DNA from: Thiospirochaeta perfilievii
GTDB lineage: Bacteria; Spirochaetota; Spirochaetia; DSM-2461
Assembly (NCBI RefSeq): GCF_008329945.1
Contig: NZ_CP035807.1
Location: 1,426,001-1,490,000, forward strand
DNA length: 64,000 nt
Direction: 5' to 3'
The notes beneath the pieces are model-generated. The model was not told the origin of the DNA, did not search any database, and saw only the letters and a program-made list of their open reading frames with translations. Positions 35,534 to 44,582 of the stretch are shown one piece after another; position 1 is the first letter of the stretch; each line of letters starts with the position of its first letter. The translations under genes were made by a program, and so were the position numbers.

Positions 35534-36421
35534 GTGTTTAAGAATTTTTTCAAAAATCGTGATAACAAGGGTTATCTATTTATATTGCCATATTTTATAG
35601 CAATGCTAACATTTCAAGTATACCCTATAATTTATACATTTATTTTAAGTATGTATAAGCCCATAAATATAGTTAAGAGTGAGTTTGTAGGGTTTGCAAA
35701 CTTTAACAGAGTATTTACAAACGAGCTTTTCTACAAAGCAATTGGAAATACCTTTTATATATGGATTATGAATTATATTCCACAAATTGTTTTTGCACTC
35801 CTGTTAGGTGTAATCTTAACAAGTACAAAAATTAAAGGAAGGGAAATTCTAAGAACGGTCTATTTTTTACCAAATCTGGTTACTGCTTCATCCATTGGTG
35901 TATTATTCGCCGTTTTACTAGACTGGAGGTTTGGAACATTAAACCATGCATTAATGAAGTTACATATTATTTCAGAACCAATTAACTATCTATCTAAAGG
36001 TATAATTGTCCAAGGTTCTGTTTCATTTATTCAGTGGTGGCAGTGGTTTGGCTACACTATGATAATTATGATGGCTGGATTAAACGCTATATCAAGCGAG
36101 CTCTACGAAGCTGCCCACATAGATGGCGCTTCTAGAATACAGGCATTTTTTAAAATAACACTACCCCTACTAAAACCTACACTGCTATACGTAATGATAA
36201 CCTCACTAATTGGAGGACTGCAAATTTTTGATATTCCTAAGGTATTAACAAATGGTCGGGGAGCACCGGACAACTCAATATTAACAATGGTGTTATATCT
36301 ATATAATCAAGCATTTAAAAACTTCAACCTAGGTTATGCCGCAGCATTAGCATACGCACTTTTTATTATTATTTTAATTTTATCTGCGTTTATTTTCAAG
36401 TTTTTAGGAGAAAAGGAGTAA
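35534..36421 (+). CDS. Sugar ABC permease, MalF-type (operon 1)
   Basis: A 295-residue inner-membrane permease with six predicted spans. It begins FILPYFIAMLTFQVYPIIYTFILSMYKP, and the EAA loop is ELYEAAHIDGASRIQAFFKITLPLLKP. It starts at GTG 35534 after GAAGGAG. It pairs with the next permease (3-base gap) and the preceding binding protein. No ATPase is encoded in the operon. The substrate is inferred to be a pentose oligomer from the GH43 gene downstream. Confidence 0.92.
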   Translation: MFKNFFKNRDNKGYLFILPYFIAMLTFQVYPIIYTFILSMYKPINIVKSEFVGFANFNRVFTNELFYKAIGNTFYIWIMNYIPQIVFALLLGVILTSTKIKGREILRTVYFLPNLVTASSIGVLFAVLLDWRFGTLNHALMKLHIISEPINYLSKGIIVQGSVSFIQWWQWFGYTMIIMMAGLNAISSELYEAAHIDGASRIQAFFKITLPLLKPTLLYVMITSLIGGLQIFDIPKVLTNGRGAPDNSILTMVLYLYNQAFKNFNLGYAAALAYALFIIILILSAFIFKFLGEKE

Positions 36422-36424
36422 ATT

Positions 36425-37258
36425 ATGGTTTTAGAAAAGAAGAACCCTTTAAAAAGAGTTTTATTATATACGTTTCTTATATTTATTGCTTTTATCTGCA
36501 TAGTACCTTTTTATATGATGGTTATAAACTCAACCCATAGTAATGTAGAAATATCTCAAGGGATATGGTTAACCCCTGGGGACCAGCTTCTAAAAAACTA
36601 TGAAATAATTCAAGGTAAGGTAAATATATGGCTTGGATTTGCAAATAGTGTAATCATTGCAGTTCCTGCAGTATTGCTATCAGCCTTTTTTAGTACATTA
36701 ACAGCCTACGGTTTTGCTAAATTTAGGTTCAAAGGTAGGAATGTACTATTTTGGTTAATATTAGGAACTATGATGATTCCACAACAACTTGGACTTATTG
36801 GTTTTTATGATTTAATGGTAAATTTTAGACTTATAGACAGCTATCTACCACTAATTCTACCCAATATAGCAAATGCAGCCATGGTATTTTTTATTAAATC
36901 TTATATCGAATCAAGTATTCCAGATTCCCTAATAGAAGCAGGGTTAATAGATGGTGCTGGAGAATTTTTTATTTTTAATAAAATAATAATACCTTTGGCA
37001 ATGCCTTCTATAGCCACAATGTCAATTTTTACTTTTATAAACAAGTGGAATGACCTAATCAACCCTCTAGTATTATTAAACTCTGCAAATAAATTTCCAA
37101 TGCCTATAGTTGTTTCTAATATTAGAGGATTATACGAAGCAAATTTTGGAGCGATCTATCTAGGAATAGCAATATCAGTAACTCCAATTATAATTGTAGT
37201 AATAACTTTTTCAAAACAGTTGATTAGTGGTTTAACAGTAGGAGCTGTAAAGGGTTAA
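36425..37258 (+). CDS. Sugar ABC permease, MalG-type (operon 1)
   Basis: A 277-residue inner-membrane permease. The EAA loop is SLIEAGLIDGAGEFFIFNKIIIPLAMP and the C terminus is KQLISGLTVGAVKG, the standard MalG-type ending. It starts 3 bases after its partner's stop, with AAAAGGAG lying within the end of that gene. Its own stop is 2 bases before the GH43 start, so uptake and hydrolysis are produced together. Confidence 0.92.
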   Translation: MVLEKKNPLKRVLLYTFLIFIAFICIVPFYMMVINSTHSNVEISQGIWLTPGDQLLKNYEIIQGKVNIWLGFANSVIIAVPAVLLSAFFSTLTAYGFAKFRFKGRNVLFWLILGTMMIPQQLGLIGFYDLMVNFRLIDSYLPLILPNIANAAMVFFIKSYIESSIPDSLIEAGLIDGAGEFFIFNKIIIPLAMPSIATMSIFTFINKWNDLINPLVLLNSANKFPMPIVVSNIRGLYEANFGAIYLGIAISVTPIIIVVITFSKQLISGLTVGAVKG

Positions 37259-37260
37259 CT

Positions 37261-38232
37261 ATGGAAAAGACAGTAATAATAACAGACAATTATACAGCGG
37301 ACCCTTCAGCCCATCTATTTGAAGATAAAATATACCTCTATCCATCCCATGACTTAGATATAGAGATGGAAAGTAACGATAATGGAGATCAGTACTGTAT
37401 GACTGATTACCATGTCTACTCCATGGAGAAACCAGGCGCTCAAGTTACAGATCATGGAGAAGTTCTACATATAAACAGTGTAGATTGGGCATCTAAACAG
37501 ATGTGGGCTCCTGATGCAGCTGAAAAAGATGGAGAGTATTATTTGTACTTTCCTGCAAGGGATCACAAAGGAATATTTAGAATTGGTGTTGCAAAATCCA
37601 ACAGACCCTATGGTCCTTTTAAAGCTAATAAAAGCTATATAAAAGGCAGTTTTAGTATAGATCCTGCAGTTTTCAGAGATGATGATGGCTCCTATTATAT
37701 CTATTTCGGAGGACTGTGGGGAGGTCAATTACAGAATTGGAAAACAGATAAATTTGATAAAGACGGAACAGAACCTAAACCGGATGATCTAGCACTACTA
37801 CCTAGAATTGCCAAACTTGATTCATCTATGGAAGAGTTTGAAGAGAACCCAAGGGAGATAGAAATTTTAGATAAAAAGGGAAACTTGCTCCTTGCAGGAA
37901 ACGAGGATGCAAGATACTTCGAAGGTCCTTGGATGTTTAAGTACAGAGGGAAATACTACTTCTCTTACTCTACAGGAACTACTCATAAAATTGTTTATGC
38001 TATATCAGATTCACCTTATGGTCCATTTATTTATCAGGGAACAATACTAGAACCTGTAATAGGCTGGACAACTCACCACAGCATAGTTGAACAGAATGGT
38101 GACTGGTATCTGTTTTACCACGATTGCTCCTTATCTGGAGGAGTAAACCACAAACGATCAGTAAAATATGCAAAATTGGATTTCACTGATGATGGAAAAA
38201 TAATACCCATTTCAGATTTTGTACAAGATTAA
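37261..38232 (+). CDS. GH43 family glycosidase (xylosidase/arabinofuranosidase)
   Basis: A 323-residue five-bladed propeller enzyme. The general base is Asp14 in TADPSAHLFEDKIYLYPSHD, the pKa-tuning Asp lies in SIDPAVFRDDDGSYYIYFGG and the acid Glu in ARYFEGPWMFKYRGKYYFSYS. There is no signal peptide, so it works in the cytoplasm on imported oligomers. It is the last gene of the ABC operon (2-base gap). Family 43 members release arabinose or xylose, and the exact specificity cannot be told from sequence here. A clear terminator follows. Confidence 0.92.
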   Translation: MEKTVIITDNYTADPSAHLFEDKIYLYPSHDLDIEMESNDNGDQYCMTDYHVYSMEKPGAQVTDHGEVLHINSVDWASKQMWAPDAAEKDGEYYLYFPARDHKGIFRIGVAKSNRPYGPFKANKSYIKGSFSIDPAVFRDDDGSYYIYFGGLWGGQLQNWKTDKFDKDGTEPKPDDLALLPRIAKLDSSMEEFEENPREIEILDKKGNLLLAGNEDARYFEGPWMFKYRGKYYFSYSTGTTHKIVYAISDSPYGPFIYQGTILEPVIGWTTHHSIVEQNGDWYLFYHDCSLSGGVNHKRSVKYAKLDFTDDGKIIPISDFVQD

Positions 38233-38276
38233 ACAACATTAAAAAACTATTAAACTCGAACAACTAATAAAAAAAT

Positions 38277-38312
38277 AAAATAAGCTATATTCATATATAT
38301 AGCTTATTTTAT
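38277..38312 (+). terminator. Terminator after the GH43 gene
   Basis: AAAATAAGCTATAT (38277-38290) pairs perfectly with 38297-38310, ending in TTTT. Confidence 0.8.
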
Positions 38313-38428
38313 TTTGTATAAAACCGTTAAAAGACATATAAGCACATTTCAATTAGGCCAAAAACATAATATATTCACCTAAATAGTTTCCAAAAAAAAC
38401 TTTTTATATATTTTTTTAAAAAAATACT

Positions 38429-38457
38429 TTGACAAATTAGTTTCCAACCCCTACTAT
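38429..38457 (+). promoter_or_regulatory. Sigma-70 promoter of the second pentose ABC operon
   Basis: Perfect -35 TTGACA (38429-38434), 17-base spacer, -10 TACTAT (38452-38457). Transcription would start near 38464, just ahead of the palindrome. Confidence 0.7.
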
Positions 38458-38469
38458 TTAAAAGTTAGA

Positions 38470-38494
38470 TAAAAGTTTCTAATAGAAACTTTTA
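38470..38494 (+). promoter_or_regulatory. 25-bp palindromic operator candidate
   Basis: Perfect 11-bp arms: TAAAAGTTTCT (38470-38480), centre AAT, then the exact complement (38484-38494). It lies about 6-30 bases after the predicted transcription start, where a bound repressor would block elongation or initiation. The AraR-like protein at 41733-42830 is the obvious candidate. No T run follows, so it is not a normal terminator. Confidence 0.6.
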
Positions 38495-38523
38495 TAGAAA
38501 AACAAAAAATAGGAGAAAAGCAC

Positions 38524-39861
38524 ATGACAAAATTAACAAGATTCTTTTTTGCTCTAGCTATTGCTAGTTTGTTTGTACCATCAGTATTTGCTAATGGAAA
38601 CAAAGAGGATTCAAAATCAATGGACCAAGGCAAGGTATTAAATATCTATGCATGGAATGATGAGTTTCAAACAAGATTCAACGATTATTATGCAGCAAAA
38701 TTACCTGCTGATGTAACTGTAAATTGGATAATTACTCCAAATGCAGATAACGCTTACCAAAACAAACTTGATGAAGCTTTACTAGCACAAGATAGTGTTT
38801 CAAATGATGAAAAAATTGATATATTTTTAGTAGAAGCAGACTACGCATTAAAATATGTTGATACTCCATATACATTAGACGTTAATAAAACTATTGGTTT
38901 AACAGATTCAGATTTAGCTAATCAGTACCAGTATACTAAAGATATAATGACTGATTCTAAGGGTGTTTTAAAAGGTGTTTCTTGGCAAGCATGTCCAGGA
39001 GGATTTATCTACAGAAGATCTATTGCAGAGGATGTTATTGGATCATCAGACCCTAAAGATGTTCAAGCAGCTTTAGATTCATGGGATAAGTTTGACAGTG
39101 TCGCAGCTGAAGCAAAGGCTAAAGACTACTTTATGTTAAGTGGTTACGATGACGCATTTAGAGTTTTCTCTGACAACATGAGTAGTAAATGGGTTAAAGG
39201 AAATAAAATTAACATTGATCCTTCAATTGAAAGATGGATTGATATGACAAAAGAGTATACGGATTTAGGTTACAATAATAAAGCAAACCTTTGGTCAGCT
39301 GAAAGCTGGGGTGGAGCTGCAGTTGACGGTAGAGTATTTGGTTACTTTGGACCAGGTTGGTTTGTAGATTTCTGTTTAGGACCTGCAACATTAGATGATC
39401 CAGATGCAGAAAAAACTATTGGAAACGGATCTTATGGAGACTGGGGATTAGTAAAAGGACCACAGGGATTTAGCTGGGGTGGAACATGGATCTGTGGAGC
39501 TGCAGGAAGTGACAACTTAGACCTTATTAAAGATATTATGTATACTTTAACAGTAGATGAAGATGTTTTAGTTGCAATAGCTCAAGACAAAGGTGACTTT
39601 ACTAATAACGAAGCTTCAATGGCTAGATTAGCTGCTTCTGATTATCAAAATAGTTTCTTAGGTGGACAAAACCATATGGCAGAATTCCTAGAATCTGCAA
39701 AAAGTATTGATAGAAGCAGTATGAGTGCATATGACCAAGGTATGACTGAAAAACTAATGAACTCTTTTAGTGACTATTTCAATGGAACTGTAACAAAAGA
39801 GCAAGCATGGGATAACTTCTATACAGCAGTATTAGAACTTTACCCTAACTTATCAAAATAG
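38524..39861 (+). CDS. ABC transporter sugar-binding protein (operon 2)
   Basis: A 445-residue family 1 solute-binding protein with signal MTKLTRFFFALAIASLFVPSVFA and mature start NGNKEDS, no lipobox Cys. It is a paralogue of the 34109 protein; shared blocks include VSWQACPGGFIYRRSIAEDV, SWGGTWICGAAG and FLGGQNHMAEF. It starts the second operon with two permeases; no hydrolase follows. Binding of a pentose or related oligomer is inferred from similarity and from the adjacent AraR-like regulator. The ATG follows AGGAGAAAAG. Confidence 0.92.
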   Translation: MTKLTRFFFALAIASLFVPSVFANGNKEDSKSMDQGKVLNIYAWNDEFQTRFNDYYAAKLPADVTVNWIITPNADNAYQNKLDEALLAQDSVSNDEKIDIFLVEADYALKYVDTPYTLDVNKTIGLTDSDLANQYQYTKDIMTDSKGVLKGVSWQACPGGFIYRRSIAEDVIGSSDPKDVQAALDSWDKFDSVAAEAKAKDYFMLSGYDDAFRVFSDNMSSKWVKGNKINIDPSIERWIDMTKEYTDLGYNNKANLWSAESWGGAAVDGRVFGYFGPGWFVDFCLGPATLDDPDAEKTIGNGSYGDWGLVKGPQGFSWGGTWICGAAGSDNLDLIKDIMYTLTVDEDVLVAIAQDKGDFTNNEASMARLAASDYQNSFLGGQNHMAEFLESAKSIDRSSMSAYDQGMTEKLMNSFSDYFNGTVTKEQAWDNFYTAVLELYPNLSK

Positions 39862-39880
39862 ATTAACTATTAATAAATCC

Positions 39881-39905
39881 AGGGGGGTGGAATAATCCCC
39901 CCTTT
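39881..39905 (+). terminator. Attenuator hairpin between binding protein and permeases (operon 2)
   Basis: AGGGGGG (39881-39887) pairs with CCCCCCT (39897-39903), followed by TT. It is in the same position within the operon as the hairpin at 35465, consistent with partial termination. Confidence 0.65.
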
Positions 39906-39925
39906 ATAATTTGCGAGGGAAATTT

Positions 39926-40852
39926 ATGCTCAATAAAACTTTGAGGAAAAAAAAATTTATTAGCTATTCTAAGTGGGGTTATCTTTTTCTTGCACCCTTC
40001 TTTATAATCTATACAATTTTTGCTCTAATACCACTTCTTTCTACCTTCTACAACAGTTTTTTCGAAAACTATAGGGTTGGACTTACCCAGGTAGGACCAA
40101 CATTTATTGGTTTAGACAACTATAAAGAGATATTAACAAATGCAGGTGTTCCAAAATATGCCATGAATACTTTAATAATGTGGTTACTTGGCTTTGTTCC
40201 TCAAATAGTGGTATCTCTACTACTTTCAGTTTGGTTTGCAAGTAGTGCTTTAAAAATTAAAGGTCAATCATTTTTCAAAACGGTTATATACCTACCAAAC
40301 CTTATAATGGCTGCTGCATTCTCTATGTTATTCTTTACTCTCTTTTCAGATGCAGGTCCAATTAATAGTATATTAACTAGCGCTGGATTGATAAACGAAC
40401 CTATTAGATATCTATCTATGACAAATACATCTAGAGGATTAATAGCCTTAATGAACTTTTTAATGTGGTATGGAAATACAACTATTTTATTAATGGCTGG
40501 AATTCTAGGAATAGATGAGAGTCTTTTCGAAGCTGCAAGAATGGACGGAGCTACATCGGGACAGATATTCTCTAAGATAATTATACCTCTTTTAATACCT
40601 ATTTTAGTATTTGTTATGATTACTAGTTTAATAGGTGGAATACAGATGTTCGATGTACCACAAATTTTAACAAAGGGTGATGGTCTTCCAAATAGAACAA
40701 CAATGACCTTAATAATGTATTTAAACAAACACCTATTTAGTCGAAATTTTGGTTTAGCAGGTGCGGTTTCTGTAATGATTTTTCTTATTACTGCAGTTCT
40801 AAGTTTTATAGTCTATAACTTTTCAATGAAGAGTTATTATGCTGATAAGTGA
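39926..40852 (+). CDS. Sugar ABC permease, MalF-type (operon 2)
   Basis: A 308-residue inner-membrane permease. The start ATG 39926 (MLNKTLRKKKF) is chosen because GAGGGA lies 7 bases before it; a TTG at 39911 would add five residues. It has six spans, FLAPFFIIYTIFALIPLLST at the start, and the EAA loop SLFEAARMDGATSGQIFSKIIIPLLIP. It is a paralogue of the operon 1 permease. Its stop is followed closely by the next permease start. Confidence 0.9.
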   Translation: MLNKTLRKKKFISYSKWGYLFLAPFFIIYTIFALIPLLSTFYNSFFENYRVGLTQVGPTFIGLDNYKEILTNAGVPKYAMNTLIMWLLGFVPQIVVSLLLSVWFASSALKIKGQSFFKTVIYLPNLIMAAAFSMLFFTLFSDAGPINSILTSAGLINEPIRYLSMTNTSRGLIALMNFLMWYGNTTILLMAGILGIDESLFEAARMDGATSGQIFSKIIIPLLIPILVFVMITSLIGGIQMFDVPQILTKGDGLPNRTTMTLIMYLNKHLFSRNFGLAGAVSVMIFLITAVLSFIVYNFSMKSYYADK

Positions 40853-40863
40853 GGTTTCAAGAG

Positions 40864-41712
40864 ATGTATAATGAACAAAAAATGCTAAAATTAGAGCGAA
40901 CAATAGCCTATATAGTCTTAATTTTTATGACTTGTTTATCACTATTTCCATTTATTATTCTAATTGTAAACTCCACAAGATTACACAGTGATATTAGTAA
41001 AGGATTCTCAATTTTACCTAGTAAATATTTTTTACAAAACTGGATTAACTTATTTTCAGATAAGAATATTCCAATTTTAAGAGCTCTATGGAATAGTGTA
41101 TTAATTTCAACCTTAACTGCCTCTCTTTCTGTCTACTTTTCAGCTGTAACAGCCTACGGGATTCATATGTATAGCTTTAAAGGTAAGGAAGTAGCTTTTA
41201 GATTTATAATGCTTGTTATGATGGTTCCTCCCCAGGTTTCAGCTCTTGGTTTTTTAAGACTGATTATGAAGATGAACCTGTTAGATAACTTTATACCTCT
41301 AATTATTCCTACAATAGCAGCTCCAATTGTATTCTTTTTCATATTACAATATATGAAATCCTCCCTACCTTTTGAAATTGTAGAGGCAGCGAGAATTGAT
41401 GGGTCTGGAGAGATAAGAACTTTTAATACTATAGTTCTACCAATTTTAAAACCAGCTATAGCTGTACAGGCAATTTTTGGTTTTGTAGGATCCTGGAACA
41501 ACTACTTTATGCCTGCACTTATTATTAATTCTAAGGGTAATAAGACAATTCCAATCTTAATAGCCCAATTAAGAAGTGCAGACTACATGAAGTTTGACCT
41601 AGGAAAGGTCTATATGCTTATATTTATTGCAATTGTCCCATTAATGATAGTATATCTTCTATTATCTAAATACATAATTAGAGGAATTACTATGGGAAGT
41701 GTTAAGGGTTAA
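40864..41712 (+). CDS. Sugar ABC permease, MalG-type (operon 2)
   Basis: A 282-residue inner-membrane permease. I prefer ATG 40864 (MYNEQKMLKLERTIAYIVL), since GAGG at 40851 gives normal spacing; a GTG at 40849 that overlaps the preceding stop is the alternative. The EAA loop is EIVEAARIDGSGEIRTFNTIVLPILKP and the C terminus is KYIIRGITMGSVKG. It completes the second importer. The shared ATPase must be encoded elsewhere. Confidence 0.9.
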   Translation: MYNEQKMLKLERTIAYIVLIFMTCLSLFPFIILIVNSTRLHSDISKGFSILPSKYFLQNWINLFSDKNIPILRALWNSVLISTLTASLSVYFSAVTAYGIHMYSFKGKEVAFRFIMLVMMVPPQVSALGFLRLIMKMNLLDNFIPLIIPTIAAPIVFFFILQYMKSSLPFEIVEAARIDGSGEIRTFNTIVLPILKPAIAVQAIFGFVGSWNNYFMPALIINSKGNKTIPILIAQLRSADYMKFDLGKVYMLIFIAIVPLMIVYLLLSKYIIRGITMGSVKG

Positions 41713-41716
41713 ATAG

Positions 41717-41748
41717 AAAGGATAGATATAAATTATCTATCCTTTTTT
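41717..41748. terminator. Bidirectional terminator after ABC operon 2
   Basis: AAAGGATAGATA (41717-41728) pairs perfectly with 41734-41745, followed by T's to 41748. The stem contains the stop codon of the convergent AraR-like gene (41733-41735), so it can serve both transcripts. Confidence 0.8.
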
Positions 41749-42830
41749 AAATTTATAACACTTTTTCGTTCAACTAACAGGGGCTCAAAAACTAGACTCT
41801 TTGGCTGATGTAAACCAATTTTAGATATTTCATCAATTAGAACATTGGCAGCCCACTTACCTAGTTCTGCCTTAGGATGTTCAAAAGTGGTTAATGGAGG
41901 GGTTACTAATGCTGACGAGTGGTAGTTATCAAAACCAATAACGGAGATATCATCAGGAACAGTTAGGTTTTCGCTCTCGATAGCCTTATACCCTTCCATT
42001 GCGCACTTATCAGTATAATAAAAAATTCCTGTTAACTTTCCCCCAGTTTTTGAAATTAGATCCTTTGTACAGTTATAGGCGTGTAATGTATCCATAGAGT
42101 CATCAAAGTCGTCATAACTTACAACATAATCCTCATTAAACTCTATTCCCGCTTCTTTTAAAGCCTTTTTATAGCCGCTAAACCTATATAATCCAGCTTG
42201 AGTATTACTTTTATAAACCATTCCAATATTTTTATGACCTTTACTAATAAGGTAATTCGTTGCGTCAAAACCACCCTTTTCATCATTAATGGATATAGAT
42301 GAGAAGTTATTTAAAGAGCCCTTCCAATGGGTTGTAACAACAGGAATGTTAAAAGACTTAACCAAGTCCATAACTCTTGCCTGCTCTCCTAGGGTATAAT
42401 ATTTAGAAAGATCAATAATAAGACCTTCAACTTTTTGATCTATTAGAAGTTTTAAGGATGAGATCTCTCTTTCTATATCATAACAACTTCCAGCTAAAAC
42501 CAGGGAGTAACCAAAATCGTATAAAGTATCTTCGACTCCCTTTATAATTTGAGGAAAGATATAACCCATATCAGAGAAATTTACTAAACCAATAAGTCCT
42601 CCGCTCTTTTTATTAATATCCAAGCCAGTATAAAAAGTACCACTTCCGTGTCTTCTCTCTACTAGATCATTCTTCTCCATTTCCAAAATTGCTTTTCGTA
42701 CGGTATTTCGACTAACACCTAGTGCATCCATTATTTCGAACTCAGTGGGTAACTGTTTTCCAGAGACGTAGGAGTTTGTATTAAACAAATTTAGTAGATA
42801 TTCAATAACCCTTTTATATTTTAGTTCCAT
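41733..42830 (-). CDS. AraR-like regulator (GntR-type HTH plus LacI-type sensor), second copy
   Basis: A 365-residue paralogue of the 32747 gene with the same layout. The winged helix (GKQLPTEFEIMDALGVSRNTVRKAILEMEKNDLVERRHGSGTFY) is followed by the sugar-binding sensor (GGLIGLVNFSDMGYIFPQIIKGVEDTL, SKGHKNIGMVYKSNTQAGLYRFSGY, DDISVIGFDNYHSSALVTPPLTTFEHPKAELGKWAANVL). It is convergent with ABC operon 2. The palindrome at 38470 in front of that operon is its likely operator, which is inference. Confidence 0.9.
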   Translation of the reverse strand: MELKYKRVIEYLLNLFNTNSYVSGKQLPTEFEIMDALGVSRNTVRKAILEMEKNDLVERRHGSGTFYTGLDINKKSGGLIGLVNFSDMGYIFPQIIKGVEDTLYDFGYSLVLAGSCYDIEREISSLKLLIDQKVEGLIIDLSKYYTLGEQARVMDLVKSFNIPVVTTHWKGSLNNFSSISINDEKGGFDATNYLISKGHKNIGMVYKSNTQAGLYRFSGYKKALKEAGIEFNEDYVVSYDDFDDSMDTLHAYNCTKDLISKTGGKLTGIFYYTDKCAMEGYKAIESENLTVPDDISVIGFDNYHSSALVTPPLTTFEHPKAELGKWAANVLIDEISKIGLHQPKSLVFEPLLVERKSVINLKKDR

Positions 42831-42923
42831 AATTTTAGTATATCACTACTAAATATATAAATAAATATTGTTTATATATATAAATTTATTTACGAAGTTG
42901 GCAATAGAGCTTAAAATATTTGT

Positions 42924-43682
42924 ATGACCATTGATACAGGGATATTTTCAACAGAGACAGAGATTGTAAACCACACCCAAGAGATAATTAATTTATCTGA
43001 AATAGAACATGAAACCCTCCTTGAAGAGTATAAACACCTGGCAAAAAGTTATGCAAAGATATTAAAACAGACTAAAAAATTAATTAATTTGGCTGACAAT
43101 ACTCAAAAAAGACTAAAAGAATCTAATAACTTGGTAGAGGATAAGATTCATCAACTATTAGTTGCAGAAAAGAATCTAAAAAAATTAGCTACAACCGACT
43201 CCCTAACTGGTCTTAAAAATAGGAGGGGTATTAGTAGGTGTTTAGAAAATTGTGTAAAAAGAAGTCAGAATGAAAATTTACCATTTACAATTTTCTTAAT
43301 GGATATAGACCACTTTAAAATTGTTAACGACAAATATGGCCATGCAACAGGAGATCGAGTTCTAAAAAGGTTATCGGCAATATTAAAATCAACTCTTAGA
43401 TCCCACGACTGTATTGCAAGATGGGGTGGGGAAGAGTTTTTAATTATCCTACCAGAGACAACCTTAGATAGTGGATACCTAGTTGCCGAGAAGATTAGAA
43501 AAAACATTGAAAAGATTGAGATTAACTATAATAATTATAAAATAAAAGTTACTGTCTCCCTTGGCGGTTGCTTATACAACAACAACTTATATATAGAACA
43601 GAGCATTCATAGTGCAGATGAAGCTCTATATGTAAGTAAATCTAATGGAAGAAATAGAGTGAGTTTATATGAAGATATCTGA
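42924..43682 (+). CDS. siaD: SiaD-like diguanylate cyclase
   Basis: A 252-residue cytoplasmic protein with an N-terminal coiled coil (LLEEYKHLAKSYAKILKQTKK, NTQKRLKESNNLVEDKIHQL) and a GGDEF domain from about residue 92 (TTDSLTGLKNRRG). The active site is GGEEF. An RxxD inhibitory site lies five residues before it (RSHD-CIARW-GGEEF), so both catalysis and product inhibition by c-di-GMP are expected. In Pseudomonas aeruginosa the coiled coil of SiaD is the docking region for SiaC. Here siaB overlaps its 3' end, and siaC and siaA follow on the opposite strand, which supports the assignment. No clear ribosome site is seen. Confidence 0.85.
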   Translation: MTIDTGIFSTETEIVNHTQEIINLSEIEHETLLEEYKHLAKSYAKILKQTKKLINLADNTQKRLKESNNLVEDKIHQLLVAEKNLKKLATTDSLTGLKNRRGISRCLENCVKRSQNENLPFTIFLMDIDHFKIVNDKYGHATGDRVLKRLSAILKSTLRSHDCIARWGGEEFLIILPETTLDSGYLVAEKIRKNIEKIEINYNNYKIKVTVSLGGCLYNNNLYIEQSIHSADEALYVSKSNGRNRVSLYEDI

Positions 43683-44235
43683 TATTTCCAAGTACTACAG
43701 AATTTTTGATGATGATGGAATAGTTCTAAGCTATCAAGGACCTTTTATACAAGAGATGATAGAGGAGATTAGTTCAGTTATGAATGAGAAGATTTCTAAC
43801 TATTCAGATCTTAAACTAAATGCTAAATTTCTTAGTCTTTTTATAGAACAAGCACAAAACATACTCCACTACTCTGCAGATAGAATAACAGGTGAGAGTG
43901 GAACCCAGTTAAGTCATGGCTTTATATTAACAGGGGTTAAAGATGGTACAATATTTATTATTAGTGGAAACCCAATAGACCCTAGCCATGAGAAAATATT
44001 AAAAAGTAAACTTGAATCTATAAATAAATACCCAAAAAGCGAACTAAAAAAACTATTTAAGGAACAGTTAAAAAGTGAAAATGATAACTTTTTAAGTAAG
44101 GGAGCAAGTCTAGGCTTAATAGAATTATGTAGAAAATCCGATAATATGGAGTATCACTTTGATAAGACCCCATCTGGAGAACTATTTTTCTCTATAAAAA
44201 CAGAGTATTATTACTCTGAAACAACAATAGAGTAA
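43669..44235 (+). CDS. siaB: SiaB-like protein kinase
   Basis: A 188-residue protein of the SiaB/DUF6272 type, an atypical histidine-kinase-like fold that phosphorylates SiaC on a threonine or serine. Visible features are LFIEQAQNILHYSADRI (the N-box-like helix), HGFILTGVKDGTIFIISGNPI and FLSKGASLGLIELCRKSD (G-box-like). It overlaps the diguanylate cyclase gene by 14 bases and is translationally coupled. Its 3' end overlaps the convergent siaC gene by 25 bases. The family assignment rests on pattern and on the complete set of partners next door. Confidence 0.82.
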   Translation: MKISDISKYYRIFDDDGIVLSYQGPFIQEMIEEISSVMNEKISNYSDLKLNAKFLSLFIEQAQNILHYSADRITGESGTQLSHGFILTGVKDGTIFIISGNPIDPSHEKILKSKLESINKYPKSELKKLFKEQLKSENDNFLSKGASLGLIELCRKSDNMEYHFDKTPSGELFFSIKTEYYYSETTIE

Positions 44236-44582
44236 GGTAGTACTAAATCTTCTAATAGCTCCTCCCCTGTATCCCTAGCCATTTCATTTTCCTTATCATA
44301 TAACCACTGTATTTTAATATCATGACCCTTTTTATAAGCTTCATCTAATAAATCAAAGATATAAAACATTGCTTTTGTACTACTTGTATTAAGGTATAAT
44401 AGTTTTACAATTAACTCCAGGGCACGGTTATCTTCTTGTAAATAAGCGTTAAACCATCTAATAATTGGTTCATAAAAAGCACTGGAATTCTCAGGATATG
44501 ACTGCCCTTCTATTATAAACTTTTTATTTTTATCATCCAATAAAACTCTTGGAGTAGATTTTCCCAATGGAATATCAATCAT
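44211..44582 (-). CDS. siaC: SiaC-like regulatory phosphoprotein
   Basis: A 123-residue protein of the SiaC (DUF1987) family. It has the family start TPRVLLDDKNKKFIIEGQSYPENSSAFYEPIIRWFNAYL and the phosphorylation loop KLLYLNTSSTKAMFYIFDLL, where the serines/threonines are the expected target of SiaB. In Pseudomonas, unphosphorylated SiaC binds and activates SiaD, while SiaA removes the phosphate. Here it is encoded just after siaA (8-base overlap) and runs head-on into siaB. Confidence 0.88.
   Translation of the reverse strand: MIDIPLGKSTPRVLLDDKNKKFIIEGQSYPENSSAFYEPIIRWFNAYLQEDNRALELIVKLLYLNTSSTKAMFYIFDLLDEAYKKGHDIKIQWLYDKENEMARDTGEELLEDLVLPYSIVVSE

Larger units (their letters stand above)
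38233..38523 (+). promoter_or_regulatory. Intergenic control region of the second pentose ABC operon
   Basis: A 291-base gap with the terminator of the GH43 operon, then a promoter at 38429-38457 and a palindromic operator candidate at 38470-38494. Two AGTTTCC half-site-like copies occur upstream (near 38382 and 38439). No gene is seen in it. Confidence 0.6.

Noticed and set aside
38382-38445. AGTTTCC copies upstream of operon 2 as full operators
   Set aside because: They are only short half-sites without a symmetric partner; kept as a note to the palindrome, not as separate sites.
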